DNA from: Alisma plantago-aquatica
Lineage: Eukaryota > Streptophyta > Magnoliopsida > Alismatales > Alismataceae
Reading direction: 5' to 3'
DNA length: 64,000 nt
NCBI GenBank assembly: GCA_963693085.1
Contig: OY856413.1
Span: forward strand, 537,744,879 to 537,808,878
Position numbers and translations under genes: made by a program. Under the pieces are notes generated by a model that saw only the letters and a program-made list of their open reading frames with translations, was not told the origin of the DNA and made no database searches. How positions within the stretch are numbered: position 1 is the first letter of the stretch; each line of letters starts with the position of its first letter. Shown here in pieces: positions 1-8,790 of the stretch.

Positions 1-522
1 ATTTTCTTTTCTTTTCTCTGTCACGACTGATGCTATCTCGATACCATCGACGCGGGTCAATGGTATCGACATTCTTAGGCGTCGCTTTTGTCTTTTTCCG
101 TCACTGAAACTCCTCCTCATCGATACGATCGACTGATGTGTCGATAGTATCGACCCACTTCTCGCCAGCAACCTGATGGTCTCTCGATACCATCGACATC
201 CCTGTCGATAGTATCGACTTTCTTCTGGTCCTTGCGGCTGGCACCCTGTGGTCTGGTCGATGGTATCGACCACTGTCGATGGTATCGATAGTAGCAGATA
301 CTTGTTTTTCCTAAAATTATAACACGAGACCACATAAGTCTACACAAAACGTATTCTTTTGACAAATTATACTAAAAATGCTGAAATAAGGGAAATTTGA
401 CATAGATAAGTAGCATAGACCAAAGTAGATGAATTATGCAACATTAACCATGAAAATGACTAATAAATGCATAAAACACATATCAAACAAGTCTATAAAT
501 GCGACTCAAAATCATCGCTTCA
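1..522 (-). repeat. 3' LTR of A1, partial
   Basis: Aligns with 8275-8790. On the minus strand the LTR starts TGAAGCGATGATTTTGAG at 522, directly after a polypurine tract. The LTR is about 1.6 kb in its complete right-hand copy, so roughly 1.1 kb lies left of the window. It contains a palindromic array at 37-289. Confidence 0.9.
37..289. promoter_or_regulatory. Palindromic 15-mer array in A1 3' LTR (8 units)
   Basis: Units of the form GTCGAT-NNN-ATCGAC occur in four pairs: 37-51/56-70, 119-133/140-154, 183-197/204-218 and 256-270/275-289. Within a pair the gap is always 4 or 6 bases. Three pairs are inverted (centre ACC, ACG or ACT-like facing GGT or AGT) and so could form hairpins with 15-base arms; the last pair is direct. 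The unit is itself an interrupted palindrome with 6-base arms. Role unknown; regulatory function is inferred from its place upstream of the LTR promoter region and its recurrence. Confidence 0.85.
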
Positions 523-560
523 AACTCCCCTAAGCTTGAACATTACTCGCCCTCGAGCAA
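523..560 (-). other. Polypurine tract and inverted repeat before A1 3' LTR
   Basis: On the minus strand a purine-rich run GCTTAGGGGAGTT (535-523) ends exactly at the LTR start and is the expected primer for plus-strand DNA synthesis. Just upstream is TTGCTCGAGGGCGAGTAA (560-543), a near-perfect inverted repeat. A2 has the same motif at 24654-24671 with perfect 7-base arms. Confidence 0.75.
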
Positions 561-2099
561 CTAAACCTTAGAATAGAATTGCCAGAGTCAACTAAAGAAC
601 AAAGCATCACAACTAACGTCCCATATGACTCCCACCGGACATCCGCATACCGGCCCTCGCTAACCACATAATGATAATTACCCTAAAGGTGACAGTAATC
701 ATCCATAAAAGATATCTACCCCAAAACTAATGAACACTATCACACAAGTCAGTTAACATAATAAAACTTGCCGGTCCAGACTCGATGCGTCTTGTGATCT
801 TCTATACTACGTTGCTCGCCCTAACTACCATCTAAATGGAAGCAGCTCTCCTGATATTCACAAGTGAGGAGAAAATCACGGTGGCCTACCAATTCAAGCA
901 ACGGGTGGATGAAATGGGTGGTTTTTGGAAGAAATGGAAGTAGTATACGGTTTCAACATGCAAAAACAAAAACAAAAAAATGCCCTAAATGATGCATTTG
1001 CACATGAACATGCCCTAATGCCTAAAATTGGGTGGAATGATGCATAAACTAACATCCCGTCTCAAAATTAGATGGAATATCTAACTGAGATACATCATGT
1101 ACTTACTCGTCTTAAGATGCAGGTGATCATGTTCCTTTCTCCCTCTTATTCTACTTGCTTCTTAATAACTTTTTTTTTCTTTCAATTTCATTTTTTTCAT
1201 ATTTTTTTCTTTTTTTTTTCAAGTCCTTATATCCACAAATGACAATTAATAATTTATTGGGCTTACTTTTTCTACATAACTCAAATATTTGAACTATGTA
1301 GAAGGTATGGAACAATTTAATTCACCATCAAAGAAGAAATTAGGTACATGATATACTCTATGCATAAAAATTATGAATGCAACTAAATGACATGCACCTA
1401 AGGGTAATGTGCATGTATAACTATTCTATTTTTTCATTTTTCATGCAAAACATATGAAAGTGGTTGCAATGCAAAACCGATCTACATGATATGCAATCAA
1501 AAAGATTAACACCGTACTTTACTTCCAAATCTTGTGGTGGATTGTGAAAAACAATTGAGTGGAAAGATCACTAGACTAATTGACTGAACCTTTGAAAAGT
1601 ATTATGTGTCCCTCCTTACTGACCTGTGTAATAGTTAAGAGGTTTCTCTCTCTTACTTCAAATTAGAGTCTCATTATCATTTGGTCAGTTTAGGCTCAAA
1701 CAACCAATTCCATCCACTTTTCATGGATCATTAGAGATGTATAGTTGTGATTTTCTGTTTTAAAGTTGACAAAACCAATCATTTTCTTAAGTTATGTGCT
1801 CAAAGTTGAACAACACGCAAGCTTGCAAACACGCAAAATTTTTAAAAATTTTTAATTTTCCCTTAATTCCCATTTACATGCAACTGAGATGACACAAGCC
1901 CTAGGACATCCACGATTACACTAGATAGAATGTGGATCCTACAACAAATCAGATTGCAAGAAATAAATGACAAGAACTAAATAAAACTAAAAATAGAGAA
2001 AATAAAAGATAGAGTTGTTCCAACTACCCCCCTAAGTTTGAATTCGACTATGGCCACATAGTCAAAAACAATCTTAAAGGTTGGAACAGAGATACCGAT
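561..2099 (-). other. A1 3' untranslated region
   Basis: No coding signal on either strand; contains A/T runs (about 1145-1220). It corresponds in position to 23086-24653 of A2. A second polypurine-like tract lies near its beginning (minus, 2036-2021, TTAGGGGGGT core), next to an inverted repeat at 2046-2063. Confidence 0.6.
2046..2063. other. Stem-loop downstream of A1 accessory ORF
   Basis: GACTATG and CATAGTC, 7-base arms with a 4-base loop, lie 37 bases past the ORF stop and just before an internal polypurine-like tract. A2 has identical arms with a different loop at 23123-23140. Same arms, same loop length and same position in two diverged elements suggest the structure is selected. Confidence 0.65.
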
Positions 2100-3688
2100 T
2101 TACTCTTGTGGCGGAGGCGGGTACTGTGGAGCCGTAGGGTCCCAAGATGGGTACTCTCCCTGAAAGCTAGGATCAAACTGGGGCATGGGTGGAGGTTGTG
2201 GATACCCCCCAAAGTAGTTCTAACTCCAGTAGTGATCATAAAAGGGTTGCTACTGCATCTCCATCCTATGCAACCTGTCATGAATCTGTTGTTGGTTGCC
2301 AAGGAGGAGGCACTCATTCTCGAAGATCGCCTGCTGATTGTCAAGTAACCAGTTCGTAGTATCCTGAATACCGGTATACACTGTAGTGTGATGCTGCTGC
2401 GTCTGCTGTATGTCCTGCAGCATAGCATACATGCCTTGCATAGAATAGACATCCTCGCTTGGGTGCGAGGGCGGTGGTGGTGGCGGAGGCTGCGAAGATG
2501 AAGATGCACCTGGATGCATGCGAGGACGCTTCTGTGGTGCCACTCGTGCCCGAAGAGGAGTGTAGGCCTCCTCTTCCTCTTTAGCCTCATCGTCATTGTT
2601 GTTGTCATCTTCGTTGCCACCGTCTTCATCAGAGTCAACAATGTCTATGATAGGCCATCAGAAATGTTGCGCCCCTTCAATATTGAAGACATGATCGGGA
2701 AGCGAACATTCTTGGTATGCATGGTTGACGTGGCAGTGTGCATACACCAAGCCATCTCGAAGAAGGATGAGGTTGGAGCGGTGCAGATGTGGCAGGTTCA
2801 CCTTGCTCCTGTTGGAGAGAGGAGTAAGCTGCTGGAAATTCAACCCAAGGTAGGAGGCCAGCTTTGTTATAAGCCCTCCAAAGTGAATTGGAGCTTTCCA
2901 TGTACTCCTCTTTACCGCAAAAACACGCGTTAAGAAGAACGCACCCCAGTTGCATTCTTGGCGCTTCAGTAGCTTGTTCAGGAAAAACAGGTCTGTCTCC
3001 TGAAACTTGCTGAGAGCCAGATCACCACGGCTGAATAAAGTGGTGCAGATCATGCGGTGTAAAACCCGCACGAACGGGTGCTCGAAATCTGCTACCGCCG
3101 CATTATGGTAGATCACTAATTTTCCCGACGACACCGTCACAAGCTCGACGAGATCACATCATATTCGGTGCGGTTGTCCAGCCGCCGGTAGTCAGACCAC
3201 GAATGATTCCAGTTGAAGATCTTGTTGAACTACCGGAGTGTAAGGGTGTATTCGTTGTTGTACAACTGGAAAGACACCCGGCCCCTGATCCACTCATGGT
3301 CGGTGGCTATGACGTCATTGGGTACAACGCAGACGTCCAGCAATGCCATAAACTCAGCCACCAGCTCCTTGTAAGTAGGCCACTCACCGAAGAACGGCTG
3401 GCCATCTGCATGGAACTCTAGCTCGTCAGGCCTTCTTCCCGTGTGTCGGGCCTGCCCCTTCAGAACATAGTTGACGTTGGCTTCGAACCCCAAGTTGCAG
3501 ATTGTTTCCCATTCAACATAACGGGTCGGCTTGATCTTTCTCTTTAAGATCTCCTCGTAAATCTTCTTGACCTCCACGGATGGATGAATCAGCTGTGGGC
3601 GTGAAATCGACGTGGTAGGTGGTGGCACGAATTTTGGGATTTCCATCGGGTCGGCGCGTGACATAGATGCGCCAGCAACATGCACCAC
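2100..3688 (-). pseudogene. A1 accessory ORF ('putative plant transposon protein' type)
   Basis: Starts at the ATG at 3688 (MVHVAGASMSR) and can be followed to a TAA at 2102-2100, about 530 codons, with one frameshift between about 3230 and 3140 and a few in-frame stops. The first half is a globular region with GEWPTYKELVAEF and, after the frameshift, HPFVRVLHRM and WGAFFLTRVFAVK. Then come an acidic stretch, a proline run, a glutamine-rich helical region (about 2430-2250) and a proline-rich tail. The same order of segments is seen in A2 (21607-23085), and a related fold pattern in ORF2 of S. In Athila elements an extra ORF in this place has been called env-like, but I see no signal peptide or membrane segment. 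Function unknown. The frameshift makes this copy a pseudogene. Confidence 0.75.
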
Positions 3689-3870
3689 GATCGCGACAGA
3701 AATAGGAATAGAGAGAGAGCTCGGTGAAGATCAGAGAAAGAAATCTCCGCTTGATGAAGAACGTGCTCGGTGTTGCTCGTCATCGGGCTTGGATCGCTCT
3801 GGAATACGCTCGGCACAAGTGGAGGAGGATTGCTCTAGAGTTGTGATGTCATATGACGACAATCCTACTC

Positions 3871-3877
3871 ATATATA
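3871..3877 (-). promoter_or_regulatory. TATA box between array and A1 accessory ORF
   Basis: On the minus strand AGCTATATATG lies 27 bases after the last palindromic unit and about 180 bases before the ORF start. A2 (21462-21469) and S (53903-53910) have a TATA box in the same relative place. Promoter use is inferred. Confidence 0.55.
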
Positions 3878-3903
3878 GCTGTGGCCGGCGCTGCTATATG
3901 CCC

Positions 3904-4475
3904 GTCGATACCATCGATGCGGGTCGATGGTATCGACGCGGGTCGATGGTATCGACACGGGTAGCACAATCCGTACTGCCGCTAGTATCGACAGTCGTCG
4001 ATGGATGGATCTGTGGGGCCCGGATCGCTGACGTGTCGATACTATCGACAGGTGTCGATGGTATCGACCCGTGCCCCAGATCGGCTTCCTGCTTGCTGCG
4101 ATTGCCGTAGATCTTTCCTCGCGGATTGTTGACGTGGCGCGTCGATACTATCGACGCAAGTCGATAGTATCGACTCTTTGATTAGGGAAACCCTCGCGAG
4201 GCCCGGCCGCCGCCTTCTGTGTGTGAATGTGTCGATACTATCGACAAGCCCATCGATGGTATCGACTTTACTGAGACGATTTCTTCTGAATATCTTCGGA
4301 GATCTCGATGGTATCGACTGGCATGTCGATACTATCGACCTTGACTTGGTGATCAACCTGTTGGTGTGTCGATACTATCGACGAGGCCGTCGATAGTATC
4401 GACGCAGTGTGATTTCTGTAGTCGCCAACCTATACCACAGTCGATACCATCAACTCAAGGGTCGATGGTATCGAC
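3904..4475. promoter_or_regulatory. Internal palindromic 15-mer array of A1 (about 16 units)
   Basis: Same unit as in the LTR. Clear members: 3904, 3923, 3942, 4035/4054, 4141/4160, 4231/4252, 4304/4325, 4368/4389 and 4440/4461 (starts; each 15 bases). Gaps within a pair are 4 or 6 bases only. The perfect pair 4141-4174 has two 15-base arms that are exact reverse complements. Centres are ACT, AGT, ACC or GGT, i.e. two versions and their complements. TGACGTG, a bZIP-type core, precedes two of the pairs (about 4030 and 4131). The array stands just upstream of the accessory ORF in element orientation. Confidence 0.88.
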
Positions 4476-4711
4476 TCTGCCTCAGTCCTGCACATGTAGC
4501 AAACGATCACAATATCTTTTTTACACCAAAAACTAAGTCAAAACAAATCAAACTATGAATGTAAAAGAAACTAAACTAAAGTACCAATGGCTGGGTTGCC
4601 TCCCAACAAGCACCCTTATTTAACGTCTTAGGCTAGACGACATGAAGCTTCTCATCAACTTGGAACTTTGGAGAGTGTGCCCAAGGGATCTTGCAGCAAT
4701 TTGAACTCAGT
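4476..4711 (-). other. A1 spacer joining protease to post-integrase region
   Basis: Noncoding. Contains TTGGGAGGCAACCCAG on the minus strand (4606-4591), a hairpin-forming motif that in A2 follows the integrase stop (20799-20814). Its presence about 105 bases after the protease stop marks the edge of the pol deletion. Confidence 0.7.
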
Positions 4712-6988
4712 TCAATCTTGACCAATCCCCAAGGTCAATGTACCTCTCCCTATGGCAGTAACAACATCGACCATTGCTTGAAACGGCCTACCTAATAACA
4801 TCTCACAACTTTGAAGCTGTGGCATGTCCATGATGATGAAATCCACCGGAAAAATGAACATGTCTACCTTGACGAGTACATCCTCGCATACTCTGTATGG
4901 TTTTACAATGGACCCATCCGCCAACTCAATAATTGCCGCTGATTCCTTTATTTCCTTCAACCCAAGCTTTTGAAATGTGGACAGAGGCATAAGATTAATG
5001 TTGGCGCCCGAATCACACTGTGCTTGTAGAAAGAATTGACCGCCTATGGAACATGGAATGTAAAAGCCTTCTGGGTCTTTCCTCTTCTGTGGTAAACTCC
5101 CATGGAGAATTGAGCTCACCATCTCATTTACCCGGCAAACGTCCGTGTCTTGTATCCGCCTCTTTTTGGTGACGATTTCTTTGATAAACCTCCCATATGT
5201 AGAAATTTGCTCTATCATTTCCACCAAAGGAATATTGATATGGAGTTTTCTGAACATCTCCAAGAACTTCCTGAAGTGTCGGTGCTCTTTCTTCGGCCTT
5301 GTGGTATCCGGATAAGACACAACTGCCTCATTTAGACGCTGATGAGGTGGCACGTATGGACTTTTTGGGGCAAACTCCCCTAAGCTTGCTTCAATGACTC
5401 CCTCTGGCGTGGACTTTGGTAGATCATTTTCAACAGGTTTAACTTGTAGTGGCTCCTCTCTCGCAGTGGATGTAGCTTCACCTAGATGCATGGCCTTCAC
5501 CTACTCTTCTTGCATAGGTGTGGGTGCGCCCAAGATGGACACTTTGCGGGCTTTTCTGACTGAACAATACCCACCTGGTAGTCCATAATGACTGCGCAGA
5601 TACAATATTTTTGGTGTAGCCTCCGTATAAAAAATCATTTTGCCTTTATCCTGGACCTCTATCACCGGGTCCTCTGCCTCAGTAACCACAACTATATATT
5701 TCACTTGGTGATGTGCTTAAGCAACTTCTGCATTTCCTGCCTGTCTCTGTTGATTGGCATGCTTTATGGCTGCCACTTCATTAGAAATTTGAGTCACGGT
5801 CGTCTCGAGTGCCCTCATTTGTGCTCCATGACTTTGCAGTGTTTGTCCAAACTTGGTCAAAATATCACCCTGAGACTGCAACTGCTTACTAAACATGCTC
5901 ATCATCTCCTAATTTTGCTGCACCACTTGACTAAGCAACTCGGTGCTTTTATCTTCGGCTCTCGGTTGCGGATTTGCATCTGGATCTTGGAGGAAGTTGT
6001 TCGGATCCTTCCATGAGAACTTCCTATCCTTCCTCCAAGCATAATCATTATTTCTATAGCCCTGTTGTTGCATGAATTTAACATGGGCTTATTCATCGGA
6101 CTCGGTATCTTCCTTGGCAAGCAATTTCTTGGCTAAAAGATCTAGTTTATCATTCAGCTCCTTGATGGCCCTGGATTCACCTATGACTTTAACTTGTTCT
6201 GGTGCATCCGTATCGCCCCAAGACTGCTTCTTCACCATATTTTTCAAGATCTCCGAACACCTTGTACCTGAGTTGTTCAAGAAAAATCCTGAACCTGGCG
6301 AATCTAGGTTACTTCAATCATGCTCGGAAAGAGCAAAATAGAAGATTTTGACCTTCTTTTCCTTGTCAAGCCCGTGATGCGGGCACCTCCTAAGCATGAT
6401 CTGAAACCTTTCCCAGGTCTCAGAGTAGGTCTCTCCTGCTTTCTGGGTAAAATTGTGGATTTTCTTGATCATGTCATTTGTCTTCTCGGGCGGGAAGAAC
6501 CTTTCAAAGAAAACCTCCACCATGTGGTTCCATGATTCTACATATTCATCGTCCAGATTACGCAACCACTCTCGTACGTTCCCTGCCAGAGAACTCGGGA
6601 ATAGCTTCAAGTAGAGCGTCTCTTGTGGAAATCTGTCAATTTTTATCATATCACAGTTTTCCATGAATAGGCTTATATGAGTGACTGGGTCTTCGTTCTT
6701 GAGCCCATGGAAAGCATTCGACTTGACCAAGTTTATTAACGTAAGATCAATCTTGTAAGTTGGAATATTGATTGCCTGCTTCTTGATTGGCCCCTTTGAA
6801 GCAGATGAAGAAGAAGCCTTAATCTTATCCCATATCATCTATTCCTCTGCCATTTATTCTTGTTCGGATTCTGAATCTGTTTCTTCTAAGTGGTCTTGAT
6901 TGTGGCCTTCCTCGTCGTCAGGTCCCGTCAGTGGAACCTCTGGTGCCTGTTGCGTGTAGTTGGTACTACGCGTCTGCACCATACACAT
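4712..6988 (-). pseudogene. A1 gag-protease polyprotein
   Basis: One continuous reading frame of about 759 codons from ATG 6988 to the TGA just after GIGQD at 4712, broken only by in-frame stops (6841-6839, 6316-6314, 6091-6089, about 5909, 5719-5717, 5503-5501), with no frameshift. The gag capsid-like region (about 6838-6280) carries DRFPQETLYLKLFPSSL and FPPEKTNDMIKKIHNF, typical of Athila gag. A basic linker follows, then a glutamine-rich helix (about 5905-5730). The retropepsin has an intact catalytic CDSGANINLMP (Asp codon near 5014-5012) and LLGRPFQAMVDVV near its end. Gag would form the particle and the protease would process it. RT, RNase H and integrase should follow but are missing, so the element needed help from a partner. 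Confidence 0.82.
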
Positions 6989-7149
6989 TACCTTCAAAGT
7001 GAAAATTTAAGGTCAGTCCCGTGCTTGACGATTACAAAATTTAGTGAATATACTATGAATTTTTAAAATGATAAATAAAAATAAAAAAAAATAAAAATGT
7101 GGCCTAGAGTGGCCGCTTGCAGCACTCGTAGTGCTGACAACTTGCCGTA

Positions 7150-7167
7150 TCCCCGACAACGGTGCCA
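7150..7167 (-). other. A1 primer-binding site (tRNA-Asp type)
   Basis: Minus strand TGGCACCGTTGTCGGGGA begins 8 bases after the inferred LTR end. It resembles the complement of a plant tRNA-Asp 3' end, the usual Athila primer. The following 160 bases to the gag ATG are leader. Confidence 0.75.
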
Positions 7168-7174
7168 AAAACTT

Positions 7175-8790
7175 TACACGCTTTTTACGTGCGTAGAAAC
7201 GCAAGTGTACGCATCAATGTAATATAGGCCTTTGTGAGGCACGAGTCGAACTCAGGGATACGTGAATTGTCAGCGACTACTACTAACTACTCGTAATCAG
7301 CTAGACCGATTAAAGAATTGGAAGTTGTTGTTAAAATTAAAAGAAAATGAAATAAAACAAAACAAAACAATCGATTAAATGTTTAGTTTAATCGATTCAA
7401 GATGAGATCTTTAGGATTGCGGTTTCACCGTGGGTTTTCATTGTATTAAATTCTATGTAGTCACTCAAATTTATCTCTCTATCCGGGTAGTGGCCTGAAA
7501 TCATAATTGCCCACTGTCGTGGTACAATTCACTACCTATGTCAAGGTCGGTTCCACCATCGTAGTAACCTATTCCCTAAACTAAGTGCATTAAAAACAAT
7601 CTCTCGGTATCCACCATTAACCTTACACCACCTTGTTCAAGGGATTTGTCAATTAATGTAAATTCTATCTCTTTTCAACCATTAATCCTTCTTTCAAAGT
7701 AATTAAGGGCATTAGATTATTATTACGATGATCAAGCATAACAATATAATTGAGAAAACAAAATTATACCACGAATTTAAGAGATAAGGTATGAATTACT
7801 ATGATAAAATTGTCATACAATGAATTCCCAGGCTACTCCCGGTCCTAAAGACAAAGGGGATTAGCCCCGCATGTCCATCTCAGAGCAACACGTGGAGTAG
7901 AAAAAGGGAAACATTGAGAAAAACGTGATTAAGTGGTGCAACCCCTGAACGGAGAAGATATAAGCGATCCTTGGCGTAGAATACGCGTTCTCCCGCCTTT
8001 CGGTGGTGGAAATCATCTTCTTCGGCGTCCAGATCGACTGGGGCGTGCTTCTGGGCTCCGTTCTTCTCTCCACACCTTCTCGGGACGTGTGCAGTGGCTA
8101 ATGACGTGATAGATTGCTCTTGCCCGCAGTCATTAGGTTAAATTCCCGAGTTAGGTCGCCAATTAATCACAGCCGTCGGATAAAGATCAATCTGAAGCAA
8201 ACTCATATCTGACGGTGTCGATACTATCAACGCGGGTCGATAGTATTGACCTTATGTTGTATCGGCTGATTTTATTTTCTTTTCTCTGTCGCGACTGATG
8301 CTATCTCGATAGCATCGATGCAGGTCGATGGTATCGACATTCTTAGGCGTCGCTTTTGTCTTTTTCCGTCGCTGAAACTCCTCCTCGTCGATACTATCGA
8401 CTGATGTGTCGATAGTATCGACCCACTTCTCGCCAGCAACCTGATGGTCTCTCGATACCATCAACATCCATGTCGATAGTATCAACGTTCTTCTGGTTCT
8501 TGCGGCTGGCACCCTGTGGTATGGTCGATGGTATCGACCACTGTCGATGGTATCGACAGTAGCAGATACTTGTTTTTCCTGAAATTATAACACGAGACCA
8601 CATAAGTCTACACAAAACATATTATTTTGACAAATTATACTAAAAATGCTGAAATAAGGGAAATTTGAGATAGAGAAGTAGCATAGACCAAAGTAGATGA
8701 ATTATGCAACATTAACCACGAAAGTGACTAATAAATGCATAAAACACATATCAAACAAGTCTATAAATGCGACTCAAAATCATCGCATCA
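7175..8790 (-). repeat. 5' LTR of A1
   Basis: About 1616 bases, minus strand, starting TGATGCGATGATTTTGAG at 8790 and ending near AGCGTGTA at 7175, set by alignment to A2's LTR end and the primer-binding site. Contains the palindromic array (8217-8557). Downstream of it in element direction is TCCGACGGCTGTG, matched by TCTGACGGTCCATG at the same place in the A2 LTR, so the promoter regions are related. Confidence 0.85.
8217..8557. promoter_or_regulatory. Palindromic 15-mer array in A1 5' LTR (10 units)
   Basis: Five pairs: 8217/8236, 8305/8324, 8387/8408, 8451/8472 and 8524/8543 (starts), with gaps of 4 or 6 bases. The pair at 8387-8422 is a perfect inverted pair with centres ACT and AGT. 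Several members have one half-site changed by a C-to-T or G-to-A transition (for example ATCAAC for ATCGAC), as expected where methylated CG decays. Confidence 0.88.

Larger units (their letters stand above)
1..8790 (-). mobile_element. Athila-like LTR retrotransposon A1, RT/integrase-less, left end off window
   Basis: Minus-strand Ty3/gypsy element. In its own direction it reads: 5' LTR (8790-7175), tRNA-Asp-type primer-binding site (7167-7150), gag-protease frame (6988-4712), short spacer, palindromic array (4475-3904), TATA box, accessory ORF (3688-2100), long 3' untranslated region, polypurine tract and 3' LTR (522 to beyond base 1). RT, RNase H and integrase are absent: the sequence after protease joins within about 100 bases to the conserved motif that follows integrase in A2. 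The two LTRs differ at about 25 positions over the 522 bases visible in both (counted by eye), so the insertion is not recent. It sits in a chromovirus LTR fragment; the five bases after the 5' LTR are CCTTG, but the matching target duplication lies outside the window. Confidence 0.88.

Noticed and set aside
2048..2641. 197-codon minus-strand open frame
   Set aside because: It overlaps the accessory ORF of A1 in a different frame; the Gln-rich frame conserved with A2 is the real one.
2100..3688. Accessory ORF of A1/A2 as a retroviral envelope gene
   Set aside because: No signal peptide, transmembrane segment or cleavage site is visible; Pro- and Gln-rich segments do not fit an envelope protein.
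4042..4396. Open frames through the A1 array with repeated VDTID, VDSID or VDGID
   Set aside because: The 15-base unit is five codons long, so any frame that enters it gives such repeats on both strands. Frame and strand change between pairs, and no start or conserved context is shared, so this is not a repeat protein.
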